Assembly (NCBI GenBank): GCA_028276145.1
Contig: JAPYWX010000064.1
Span: forward strand, 1-8,126
Direction of reading: 5' to 3'
From: Spirochaetota bacterium
Lineage (GTDB): Bacteria; Spirochaetota; Brevinematia; DTOW01
DNA length: 8,126 bases
Positions within the stretch are counted from its first letter, which is position 1. Each line of letters begins with the position of its first letter. Positions 1 to 6,685 of this stretch are shown one piece after another. The position numbers and the translations under genes were made by a program. The notes beneath the pieces are model-generated. The model ran no database searches and was not told where the DNA came from. It saw only the letters and a program-made list of their open reading frames with translations.

Positions 1-26
1 CCTAATTGATTGTGGATTTGTAAGTT

Positions 27-139
27 CTAAAATTTGAATTTTAGCAAAGTTTCAATAAAAATTCTTTACGAATTAAAATTCGTAAATTCAAAAACTTGCT
101 TAAAAGTGGAAATTTCAAATTTTCAAAATTTGAAAATTT
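27..139. repeat. three AT-rich perfect dyads upstream of metX
   Basis: Three perfect inverted repeats with unrelated arms lie in a row before metX. Arms CTAAAATT/AATTTTAG are at 27-34 and 37-44. Arms TTTACGAATT/AATTCGTAAA are at 65-74 and 77-86. Arms AAATTTTCAAA/TTTGAAAATTT are at 117-127 and 129-139. Loops are only 1-2 nt, so cruciforms or protein-bound dyads are as likely as RNA hairpins. The segment is very AT-rich, so some symmetry is expected by chance, but 10- and 11-bp perfect arms are notable. No riboswitch motif is recognisable here. Function unknown. Confidence 0.6.
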
Positions 140-158
140 TTCTTTCTTTATATAAAAT
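130..158 (+). promoter_or_regulatory. possible metX promoter
   Basis: TTGAAA at 130-135 and TAAAAT at 153-158 are separated by 17 nt and resemble sigma-70 -35 and -10 boxes. Transcription would begin near 165, only a few bases before the ATG at 169, so the mRNA would be leaderless or nearly so. The -35 overlaps the right arm of the third upstream dyad. The region is AT-rich, so chance matches are easy; this is a moderate inference. Confidence 0.4.
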
Positions 159-168
159 TTTACTAAAA

Positions 169-1407
169 ATGTACAAGGTTTTAAGGAAGAAGAGAACGGG
201 AAACATAATTGAAGAAGTAAAAGGTGAGACTGTAGGGCTCGTAAAGACTAACATTATACAGATACTTCCAGAAGGACTAGAGCTAGAATCCGGAGAGGTG
301 CTACCTGGACCTATAGATGTAGCTTATGAAACTTATGGTACACTAAACGAGGACAAAAGTAACGTTATACTTGTTTGTCATGCTTTATCAGGTTCGGCAC
401 ATGCTGCAGGTTATCATAGAATGATAGATGAGGAAACATTTGATGGAGCAACAGAAGGATGGTGGGAAGATATAATAGGTCCCGGTAAAGGTATAGATAC
501 AAACAAGTTTTTCGTAATATGTTCGAACTTCTTAGGAAGCTGTTACGGTACTACAGGACCAACATCAGTAAATCCTAAAACAGGAAAAAGGTACGGAATA
601 ACATTTCCAACGATAACCATATCAGATATGGTGAAAGTGCAAAGAGAGTTAATAAGGCAGTTAGGTATTGAAAAGCTTTTAGCCGTTGTGGGTGGTTCAA
701 TGGGAGGCATGCAGGCACTCGAATGGTCAGTAATGTATCCAGAAGTAGTTGAAAGTGCCGTTGTGATAGCAGCAACAGCAAGTTGCTCAGCTCAGAACAT
801 AGCGTTTGACGCAGTAGGTAGAAACGCCATAATTTCCGACCCCAACTGGGAAAATGGCGAATACCTAGAGAAAGGTAAAGTACCCTCAAAAGGCTTAAGT
901 ATCGCTAGAATGATAGGACACATCACCTACCTAAGTTCAAAATCAATGGACTTAAAATTCGGTAGGAAGCTCATAAACGGTAAAACTTATGATGTTGACA
1001 ATATAGAGTTTGAAGTTGAAAGTTACTTAGGCTATCAAGGGGAAAAATTTGTAAACAGATTTGACGCAAACTCTTATCTATACATAACAAAAGCGATGGA
1101 CTACTTTGACTTAACAGAAAAATATGGAAACGGAGACCTCAAAGAAGTATTCCGTAAAACCAACAGTAAGTTCCTATTCATCTCTTTTTCAACTGACTGG
1201 TTATTCCCCCCTTCAGAATCATTAGAAATGGTATCAGCAGCGCTAGCTGCTGGTAAAGATGTATCATACATAAACATAGAAAGCATAAACGGACATGATT
1301 CCTTCTTGATAGATACAGAGATAGAAAGCAAAGCAATAAAAGCATTTCTTGATGCTACATTTCAAGAAAAACAAAACAGAAAAGAGAAAACCTATGAAAG
1401 AAGTTAG
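169..1407 (+). CDS. metX: homoserine O-acyltransferase MetX
   Basis: Alpha/beta-hydrolase enzyme that transfers an acyl group, usually acetyl from acetyl-CoA, to the hydroxyl of L-homoserine, the first committed step from homoserine to methionine; cytoplasmic. With the ATG at 169 it has 412 residues, close to family size. Family motifs are visible: AYETYGTLN, HALSGSAHAAG, the nucleophile elbow GGSMGG with Ser177, STDWLFPP with Asp343, and GHDSFL with His376, giving a complete Ser-Asp-His triad. An in-frame TTG at 34 would add 45 residues translated from the AT-rich dyads; MetX proteins usually have only a short leader before the conserved TVGLVKT-like segment, so I reject it. There is no Shine-Dalgarno before 169. 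First gene of a metX-metW-rluD cluster, overlapping metW by 14 nt. Acetyl versus succinyl specificity cannot be decided from the sequence alone. Confidence 0.95.
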   Translation: MYKVLRKKRTGNIIEEVKGETVGLVKTNIIQILPEGLELESGEVLPGPIDVAYETYGTLNEDKSNVILVCHALSGSAHAAGYHRMIDEETFDGATEGWWEDIIGPGKGIDTNKFFVICSNFLGSCYGTTGPTSVNPKTGKRYGITFPTITISDMVKVQRELIRQLGIEKLLAVVGGSMGGMQALEWSVMYPEVVESAVVIAATASCSAQNIAFDAVGRNAIISDPNWENGEYLEKGKVPSKGLSIARMIGHITYLSSKSMDLKFGRKLINGKTYDVDNIEFEVESYLGYQGEKFVNRFDANSYLYITKAMDYFDLTEKYGNGDLKEVFRKTNSKFLFISFSTDWLFPPSESLEMVSAALAAGKDVSYINIESINGHDSFLIDTEIESKAIKAFLDATFQEKQNRKEKTYERS

Positions 1408-2026
1408 AAAAGACTTCGAAATAATAGAAAGAATAATAGAGGAAGGAAGTAGAGTTTTAGATTTAGGCTGTGGCGATGGTGAACTCCTCGTATACCTCAG
1501 AGAAAAGAAAAAAGTAAGAGGCGTAGGAATAGAAATTGACACTACCGAGGTAATAGAATGCTTGTCAAAAGGATTAAATGTAATACACTATGACATAAAC
1601 AAAGGCTTCAAAGACAAAAACTTCTTAGAGATAGAAGACAAGGCATTTGACTACGTGATAGTAAGTAAAACCATACAGCAGCTAAAATCCCCTGGGCTAC
1701 TACTTGAAGAAATACTCAGAATCTCCAAAAACGCAATAGTCAGTTTCCCTAATTTCGGATACTACAAGCTAAGATTACAATTATTGCTTAAAGGCACCAT
1801 GCCAGTAAGCTCAGAACTACCATACTCATGGTTTGACACTCCAAACATCCACTTATTTACTTACAGAGACTTTGTAAACTTATGCAAGGCGAAAGGAATA
1901 AAAATAAAGCAAACCTTCTTCATATCAAGAGTATTCAATAAAGAGATGTGTAGCAAAATTCTACCTAACCTATTAGCAGAAGAGGTGATAACAGTTCTGT
2001 CCTATGAGGATAGTAGTAACAAGTAA
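1394..2026 (+). CDS. metW: methionine biosynthesis protein MetW
   Basis: MetW-family protein of 210 residues, the usual family length, with a class I SAM-methyltransferase fold. The glycine-rich SAM loop VLDLGCGDGEL is at residues 21-31. MetW hallmarks follow: SFPNFG at 117-122 and PYSWFDTPNIH at 143-153. In bacteria that carry the pair, MetW associates with MetX and supports homoserine acylation; a methyl-transfer substrate is not established from sequence. The ATG at 1394 is chosen because the family starts shortly before the helix leading to GSRVLDLGCG. A further-upstream ATG at 1349 would add 15 residues lying wholly within metX coding sequence. It overlaps metX by 14 nt and rluD by 23 nt, implying translational coupling. 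No strong ribosome-binding site is seen. Confidence 0.93.
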   Translation: MKEVRKDFEIIERIIEEGSRVLDLGCGDGELLVYLREKKKVRGVGIEIDTTEVIECLSKGLNVIHYDINKGFKDKNFLEIEDKAFDYVIVSKTIQQLKSPGLLLEEILRISKNAIVSFPNFGYYKLRLQLLLKGTMPVSSELPYSWFDTPNIHLFTYRDFVNLCKAKGIKIKQTFFISRVFNKEMCSKILPNLLAEEVITVLSYEDSSNK

Positions 2027-2927
2027 CGACGCAGGACACAGAATAGATGTCATTATCTCAAAGTACACAAACTACACAAGGAGCCAAATAAAAGGTAAAG
2101 TAAAAAAAGTATTCGTAAACGGAAAACCCAAACATTTCGGTTACAAAGCAAAAGAAGGAGAAATTATAGAATTTGATGACATAATTCCAGAGGTATGTGA
2201 CATTACACCGGAACCTATAGAACTAAAAGTTCTATACAAAGATGATGACATAGCTGTGATAGAAAAACCTTATAATATGGTCGTACATCCTGCTCCGGGA
2301 CACTGGAGCGGCACATTAGTAAATGCTTTACTATACAATCTCAAAGACAAACTTTCTTTCATGGGGGGCTACACAAGACCAGGAATAGTCCATAGGCTCG
2401 ATAAGGAAACATCAGGATTAATGGTAATTGCACTACATGACAAGGCACACGCTATATTATCTTCTCTGTTCAAATCAAGGAAGGTATACAAAGAGTACTG
2501 GGCAATAGTAAACGGGAAAGTAGAAGAAAAAAACTTCACAGTAGACAAACCAATCGGCAGGAACCCAAAAAACAGGCTAAAGATGGCAATAGTCCACGAT
2601 GGTAAGCCAGCAATAACGGAATTCGAGCTTTTAGCAACAAACGGTAAATACTCATTAGTAAAGGCGAGACCAATAACAGGAAGAACGCACCAGATAAGAG
2701 TACACCTAAAAAGCGTCGGACACCCAATCGTGGGAGATACAACATACAATCCACAAGCAAATAAACAAATAAAAGAATTTAATTTACCTGAATCGTTTAT
2801 ACCATTAGTTGCTAAAAAAATTTCTTTCCCTCATCCCTCACGGGATGAGATAATGTTATTTGAAATTGACTTACCAAAAGAATTTAAGGAACTAATGAAA
2901 AAACTTTCATTAGAATTCGTACCCTAA
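2004..2927 (+). CDS. rluD: RluD-type 23S rRNA pseudouridine synthase
   Basis: RluA/RluD-family enzyme (307 residues) that isomerises uridine to pseudouridine in large-subunit rRNA. An N-terminal S4 RNA-binding domain (about residues 10-75, starting AGHRIDVIISKY) precedes the catalytic domain. Catalytic-domain motifs are VVHPAPG (93-99), HRLDKETSGLMV with the catalytic Asp133, and GRTHQIRVHL (226-235). The S4 domain and length favour RluD (helix 69 of 23S rRNA) over RluA, but RluC-like or other specificity is not excluded. An in-frame stop at 1989-1991 leaves the ATG at 2004 as the first available ATG. GAGGTGAT at 1982-1989 resembles a Shine-Dalgarno but sits unusually far (14 nt) upstream. 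It overlaps metW by 23 nt, and its last 18 nt overlap the convergent outer-membrane protein gene. Confidence 0.9.
   Translation: MRIVVTSNDAGHRIDVIISKYTNYTRSQIKGKVKKVFVNGKPKHFGYKAKEGEIIEFDDIIPEVCDITPEPIELKVLYKDDDIAVIEKPYNMVVHPAPGHWSGTLVNALLYNLKDKLSFMGGYTRPGIVHRLDKETSGLMVIALHDKAHAILSSLFKSRKVYKEYWAIVNGKVEEKNFTVDKPIGRNPKNRLKMAIVHDGKPAITEFELLATNGKYSLVKARPITGRTHQIRVHLKSVGHPIVGDTTYNPQANKQIKEFNLPESFIPLVAKKISFPHPSRDEIMLFEIDLPKEFKELMKKLSLEFVP
2830..2849 (-). terminator. hairpin inside rluD, possible terminator for the minus-strand gene
   Basis: Perfect 8-bp arms CTCATCCC/GGGATGAG flank a 4-nt loop. On the minus strand, about 60 nt beyond the stop of the 967-residue protein, the hairpin is followed after about nine bases by a run of seven T (plus-strand 2814-2820). 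The gap before the T run makes it a poor intrinsic terminator. It also lies in a conserved coding part of rluD (FPHPSRDE), so it may be incidental. Confidence 0.25.
2892..2913. terminator. palindrome across the convergent gene ends, possible bidirectional terminator
   Basis: Perfect 9-bp arms CTAATGAAA (2892-2900) and TTTCATTAG (2905-2913) with a 4-nt loop. The right arm contains the stop codon of the minus-strand gene (2910-2912), and the whole palindrome lies within the last codons of rluD. Its position is right for ending transcription from either side. The stem is AT-rich and neither strand has a clean T run immediately after it, so termination is only an inference. Confidence 0.4.
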
Positions 2928-5813
2928 CTGAAAGTATGTCTTCCAATCTTTAGCATCAAGAAGTTTTCTACCATCAAACGGAGAAGCAAAATCAAATCTC
3001 AGTTTAAACCCAACTCCCAGAGCAATGCCAACCCCCACACCTACACCTACCTTGAGGTCTTTTAGCTTATAAACCCCTTCATTTTCATCAAACCTACTAA
3101 GCTGAAACTTTGTTATATCATCTCCCACTAAAGCAGCATCTACAAAAAGCGAACCAAAAACAGGTGGAAAAGAAAAACCAAATGGACCTAATAAAGCCCT
3201 TATAAGTGCTATCCTCAGTTCTAAGTTGGAAAGGAATAGCAATTTACCGCTAAACTCCTTGAAATCATACCCTCTCAGAGTCCCAACACCACCAACATAA
3301 AAAGGAAAAGAATCAGCATCTAATCCAAACTTATACCCACCAACAAATCTAAAAGCAAGAGTATCAATAACAGTTATCATAAAGTACTTTCTAAAATCAA
3401 ATATAGTAGAAAAAAGGCTCTTATCACTAGAAACTAACTTCGGCGAGTACGAAATTATAGCCTGGGACCTTATACCGTCTATCGGACCTACAACACTCCA
3501 AAGTGTGGCATCGTAAACATAGCTAAGCGATAAAGTATTCATTGAGTACATGAAGTTATCACGGAAAACATTATTGTAATAATCATAAACCGGCACCCAA
3601 AAATAATCAGAATGCTCTAAAGACAACTCTAATCTAGAAAATGTTGAAAAAGGATATATCAAAAATCCATTGAAGCCGGACTTTGAATAATAACTAGGCT
3701 CAACCTGATAGAAAACCGAAGGATAAACAAAGAAATTCATCAACGAAAAAAAGTAATCCCTAAGGTTATAAAACTGGAAACCGAAGTCAAAGTAATACTT
3801 GAGATTCATGTAAGAAGCCAAAATGTTAACTTCAGAAAAATTAAAAGTCCCATAACTCTGTAGATACATGTTGTTCAGTATTATTGATAGTCTCTGATCA
3901 CCAAGTAAATCACTAAAACTTGCACCTATCAAAAGCATAAACCCCAAATCAGAACTCAAACTAAATCCACCAGTTATATAATCAACCGTTGGAACAATAA
4001 TATAACTATAAGAGTTTCTTATCTCTATACCCTCTATTCTTGATTTCTCAGCTAAAAATTTAGACTTTGAAGCTTCAGAAACAAAAACATAATTACTAAC
4101 TTCACTACCTATCAAATTAGTTAGTGAAAAACTTTTGTAGTATATATCGTACGACAAATTATTTTCAGATGAGAAAATAAGAGTACTACCAGATGGGTCA
4201 AGCTTTGGCGAAAAAGCACCAGTCATAACCTTTGACACTCTAAACACTTTGCTACTACCAAAATCGTAGACAAATATATTCCTTACACCATCAATAGTAG
4301 AAACAAAGAGTAGATACTTACCATCCTGAGAAACAAAAGGATTTTGTTCCTCCCCTCCTAAGTCTATAAACTTATCAATTTCACCTGTACTTAGGTTAAG
4401 TCTATATATATCAGTATCCTGGGAAAATATGCTATCCTTGTTTCTCGTTGAAACGAAGTATATATAATTCTTGTCAGGAGAAAACCTAGGTTCAGCATCA
4501 TAAAACATATCATCTGTAAGCTTCCTAAGTTCTTTCGTCTCAAGGTTGTAAATGTATATATCCTCACTCACATTATCAAACCCACTGAACACAACAAGTT
4601 TACCATCCAAAGATACATCAGGCGATGATATAATGAAAATCTTGTCAAATTTAACTTGGTACGAAGAATTTTTGTTCAAATCATACACATTTATAGCGTC
4701 CTTACCACCAGATTTTGAAACGAAAACCATCACACCGTTAGTTGAAACAGCAATGTTATTCCTTGTTATATGAAACTCAAGGTAATTTTCATTAAAGCCA
4801 CCTATAACCAAATCCCTGATTATTTTCTTCTCTCTGATATCGTAAAGAACAATCTTAGGGTAAATATCCTTGTATGTTAAAAATGCAATGGTATTGCTAG
4901 AAACAAAAGTAGGAATAAACTTCTGATAGGGGATTTCACCAAACTTAATATTATCTATCTGGTTAGCAAAAGAAATTACTTCATCATATTCACTAAGCAT
5001 CGGTAAATACTTTTTTCTAAGGGAAAAAACGAAAGTTTTTTCTACATCAATTAAACTATTACCTAATTCAGTTTTATAAGGGTCCTTATCACCGTTAAGG
5101 TAACCTTTAAAAATTTTATATATTGATGTTTTACCGTAATTGTCACCAATGAACTTTAAGAAAGCCTGCCCTTGCTTGTACACTAAATAATATTCATCAG
5201 GTCTAAGAGAATTAAGGTCAGATAACCTATCAAGAGGTACAATTCTACTGTTGATAACTATATCCCTCAAAATCTCTTCAGAAGAGAAATCCCACTCAAC
5301 AGAGTAGTACTCCGCCATTCCTTCAATAAACCAAAGAGGAATAAAAACATCACTAAGAACCTTCCTATTCTTAGCTCCCTTGATAGTATCAAATTGGTAA
5401 ACATGCACCATTTCATGATTCAAAACCCTCTTAAAAAAACCTAAGTTTCCGTTCATCGGAATGACAAGCCTATTTTTGAGTCCTTCGGTAAACCCTCCCG
5501 TTCCTTCACCTATGAATTCATCAACAATGTTATTCGCCTGAAACTCTATCTGATTAGGGAAAACTATAACCGGGAACGTCTCATTCAAATCCCTAAATGT
5601 CAACGACCTAAGTTCTTCATCTGAATCCTTTATCGCCCTAACAATATACTTGAAAATATTTGTTTGAGATGTATCAAGGAAAAGCTTATAGTTTCCTAGC
5701 TCATAAACATACCAGTTAGCAGTAGAATAGTTTATCTTATTTTTTCCGAATGGAAAAACGAAATTAACTAGCAAAAAGAAAAAAACGAAAAACCAAATTA
5801 CAAGCTTTTTCAT
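2910..5813 (-). CDS. exported peptidase-MA-like / TolB propeller / Omp85-barrel outer-membrane protein
   Basis: A 967-residue exported protein in three parts. A hydrophobic signal peptide (about 1-22, no lipobox) leads into a gluzincin-like zinc-peptidase domain with HEMVH at 133-137 and WFIEGMAEYY at 161-170, where Glu164 is the likely third zinc ligand. Residues about 295-565 are a TolB/PD40-type beta-propeller; recurring blades include SPDVSLDGKLVVFSG, FSPDKNYIYFVSTR and VSQDGKYLLFVST. Residues about 605-967 form a beta-barrel with Omp85/BamA features: ASFSDLLGDQRL (631-642), GGVGTLRGY with Arg847, a late FDFASPF segment and a terminal Phe. It should sit in the outer membrane with peptidase and propeller in the periplasm. 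Substrate and role are unknown; similar fusions are often labelled TolB-like or BamA/TamA-like. The gene stands alone behind the repeat-rich gap, and its 3' end overlaps convergent rluD by 18 nt. No Shine-Dalgarno precedes the ATG. Confidence 0.85.
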   Translation of the reverse strand: MKKLVIWFFVFFFLLVNFVFPFGKNKINYSTANWYVYELGNYKLFLDTSQTNIFKYIVRAIKDSDEELRSLTFRDLNETFPVIVFPNQIEFQANNIVDEFIGEGTGGFTEGLKNRLVIPMNGNLGFFKRVLNHEMVHVYQFDTIKGAKNRKVLSDVFIPLWFIEGMAEYYSVEWDFSSEEILRDIVINSRIVPLDRLSDLNSLRPDEYYLVYKQGQAFLKFIGDNYGKTSIYKIFKGYLNGDKDPYKTELGNSLIDVEKTFVFSLRKKYLPMLSEYDEVISFANQIDNIKFGEIPYQKFIPTFVSSNTIAFLTYKDIYPKIVLYDIREKKIIRDLVIGGFNENYLEFHITRNNIAVSTNGVMVFVSKSGGKDAINVYDLNKNSSYQVKFDKIFIISSPDVSLDGKLVVFSGFDNVSEDIYIYNLETKELRKLTDDMFYDAEPRFSPDKNYIYFVSTRNKDSIFSQDTDIYRLNLSTGEIDKFIDLGGEEQNPFVSQDGKYLLFVSTIDGVRNIFVYDFGSSKVFRVSKVMTGAFSPKLDPSGSTLIFSSENNLSYDIYYKSFSLTNLIGSEVSNYVFVSEASKSKFLAEKSRIEGIEIRNSYSYIIVPTVDYITGGFSLSSDLGFMLLIGASFSDLLGDQRLSIILNNMYLQSYGTFNFSEVNILASYMNLKYYFDFGFQFYNLRDYFFSLMNFFVYPSVFYQVEPSYYSKSGFNGFLIYPFSTFSRLELSLEHSDYFWVPVYDYYNNVFRDNFMYSMNTLSLSYVYDATLWSVVGPIDGIRSQAIISYSPKLVSSDKSLFSTIFDFRKYFMITVIDTLAFRFVGGYKFGLDADSFPFYVGGVGTLRGYDFKEFSGKLLFLSNLELRIALIRALLGPFGFSFPPVFGSLFVDAALVGDDITKFQLSRFDENEGVYKLKDLKVGVGVGVGIALGVGFKLRFDFASPFDGRKLLDAKDWKTYFQLGYEF

Positions 5814-5819
5814 ACAGTA

Positions 5820-5848
5820 AAGATAAAGATTTAAGAATACAAATTCAA
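5820..5848 (-). promoter_or_regulatory. possible promoter of the 967-residue outer-membrane protein gene
   Basis: On the minus strand TTGAAT (5848-5843) and TATCTT (5825-5820) are 17 nt apart. The -10 matches only 4 of 6 consensus bases. It ends six bases before the ATG at 5813, so the transcript would be leaderless. An alternative promoter within the repeats further upstream is possible. Confidence 0.3.
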
Positions 5849-5922
5849 GAAAACATTATTAAGATGCTTAATAGCACCTTAATTTAGGTAGTCCAGCCCA
5901 TCCCACCTTATTTGATGTAGAG

Positions 5923-5937
5923 AGGAAAAGCTTTCCT
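5923..5937. repeat. short hairpin in repeat module
   Basis: Arms AGGAAA/TTTCCT around AGC. It sits in the same flanking context as the hairpin at 5988-6010: GTAGAG before and CACTCTCCAA after. It therefore looks like a homologous module with a different stem, although it lacks the clear GYTYCRC core. Confidence 0.5.
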
Positions 5938-5987
5938 TCACTCTCCAATTGATAAAAGAATGCTTTAAACACCCACCCTTATTTTTC

Positions 5988-6010
5988 GTAGAGAGGTTTC
6001 ACCTCTCTAC
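5988..6010. repeat. GYTYCRC-core hairpin 1
   Basis: Perfect 9-bp arms GTAGAGAGG (5988-5996) and CCTCTCTAC (6002-6010) around TTTCA; core GTTTCAC. It is followed by ACTCTCCAAATTAATAAG, leading straight into the first mini-palindrome array. There is no T run on either strand, so it is not an obvious terminator. Confidence 0.7.
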
Positions 6011-6029
6011 ACTCTCCAAATTAATAAGA

Positions 6030-6186
6030 AAGTGCCTTAGGCACAAGTGTCTTAGACACAAGTGTCTTAGACACAAGTGTCTTAGACACAAGTGTCTTAG
6101 GCACAAGTGCTTTAAGCACAACGTGCTACTAAGCACAAAGTGCTATTAAGCACAACGTGCTATTAAGCACAAAGTGCTATAAGCAC
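6030..6186. repeat. tandem mini-palindrome array 1 (10 units)
   Basis: Ten consecutive units, each a small perfect or near-perfect inverted repeat. Units 1-6 are 15 nt: GTGCC-TTA-GGCAC, three GTGTC-TTA-GACAC, one GTGTC-TTA-GGCAC (a G-T wobble) and GTGCT-TTA-AGCAC, each preceded by AA. Units 7-10 are 16-17 nt with GTGCT/AGCAC arms, ACTA, ATTA or ATA spacers, and alternating AAC and AAA leads. Stem positions 4 and 5 vary together with their partners. The function is unknown. There are no long unique spacers, so it is not a CRISPR array. Confidence 0.9.
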
Positions 6187-6200
6187 CTTATTTGATTAAA

Positions 6201-6215
6201 AGAGGCTTCGCCTCT
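6201..6215. repeat. GYTYCRC-core hairpin 2
   Basis: Perfect arms AGAGGC/GCCTCT around TTC; core GCTTCGC. It is preceded by a CACCTTATTTGAT segment shared with the module near 5904. Confidence 0.65.
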
Positions 6216-6248
6216 CCCTCAACTCTTCAGAATGTATGAACTAAAAAA

Positions 6249-6261
6249 GTGCTATAAGCAC
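6249..6261. repeat. single mini-palindrome
   Basis: GTGCT-ATA-AGCAC, an isolated unit of the array family. Degenerate relatives lie nearby, for example at 5864-5877 and 6310-6324. Confidence 0.7.
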
Positions 6262-6373
6262 ACCTAAAATTCTAATGGAGGCTATTATCTTCCTTAACCC
6301 TAACAGAGAAGTGTCATTAAGTACCTCCTAGCACTTATAAGTAGTTGCTATTAAGTAGTGCTTTTAGCATTTA

Positions 6374-6441
6374 GTGCTTTAAGCACTTAGTGCTTTAAGC
6401 ACTTAATTGAAAGTGCTAATTAGCACAGTGCTAATCAGCAC
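6374..6441. repeat. mini-palindrome cluster (4 units)
   Basis: Two GTGCT-TTA-AGCAC units (6374-6386, 6390-6402) are followed by GTGCT-AATT-AGCAC (6413-6426) and GTGCT-AATC-AGCAC (6428-6441). A degenerate copy precedes them near 6358-6370. Arms are constant while spacer length (3-4 nt) and sequence vary. Confidence 0.8.
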
Positions 6442-6478
6442 TTTACTTCAAGTAGTCCCACCCTCCCACCCTTTTTAA

Positions 6479-6503
6479 TGTTGGGATGCTCCGCATCCCA
6501 ACA
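6479..6503. repeat. GYTYCRC-core hairpin 3
   Basis: Perfect 11-bp arms TGTTGGGATGC (6479-6489) and GCATCCCAACA (6493-6503) around TCC; core GCTCCGC. This is the strongest hairpin of the gap. The preceding GTAGTCCCACCC-type segment (from 6452) matches the one at 5889. T runs occur on the plus strand before it (6472-6476) and after it (6513-6518), but neither directly follows the stem. Confidence 0.75.
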
Positions 6504-6543
6504 CCCTGTATCTTTTTTATTGAAGATTGATATTAAGCACAGA

Positions 6544-6583
6544 GTGCTATTAAGCACCTCATTAAGAAAGTGCTAATAAGCAC
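6544..6583. repeat. mini-palindrome pair
   Basis: GTGCT-ATTA-AGCAC (6544-6557) and GTGCT-AAT-AAGCAC-type unit (6570-6583), the second preceded by ATTAAGAAA as in the two long arrays. A half-site AAGCAC lies just before at 6535-6540. Confidence 0.7.
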
Positions 6584-6585
6584 TC

Positions 6586-6608
6586 GTTGGAAAGCTTCAC
6601 TTTCCAAC
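6586..6608. repeat. GYTYCRC-core hairpin 4
   Basis: Perfect 9-bp arms GTTGGAAAG (6586-6594) and CTTTCCAAC (6600-6608) around CTTCA; core GCTTCAC. It lies directly after a mini-palindrome. Confidence 0.7.
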
Positions 6609-6648
6609 ACCTTTCTTCATCGGAGAATACAAGCTAGCACTTGAAAAC

Positions 6649-6661
6649 GTGTTATGAACAC
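6649..6661. repeat. single mini-palindrome, TT/AA variant
   Basis: GTGTT-ATG-AACAC. It carries T at both variable stem positions with A on the opposite arm, which completes the four pyrimidine combinations seen in the family. Confidence 0.65.
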
Positions 6662-6685
6662 CTTTAAGCACTCAAATAATTAAGA

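Noticed and set aside
34..168. TTG start giving a 457-residue MetX
   Set aside because: The added 45 residues come from the AT-rich dyads, have no counterpart in MetX as I know it, and a possible promoter lies inside the stretch.
1..168. SAM riboswitch upstream of metX
   Set aside because: None of the conserved SAM-riboswitch core sequences is visible; the hairpins present have 1-2 nt loops and AT-only or nearly AT-only stems.
575..889. Minus-strand open frame inside metX
   Set aside because: It is antisense to conserved metX codons, including the GGSMGG region, and has no recognisable domain.
5949..6149. Open frame encoding a periodic Lys-Cys-Leu-Arg-His peptide
   Set aside because: It starts at TTG with no ribosome-binding site and simply reads through the 15-nt repeats, whose length is a multiple of three. 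It breaks down when units become 16-17 nt.
6030..6186. CRISPR array
   Set aside because: Units are 15-17 nt with no unique spacers of 25-40 nt and there are no cas genes.
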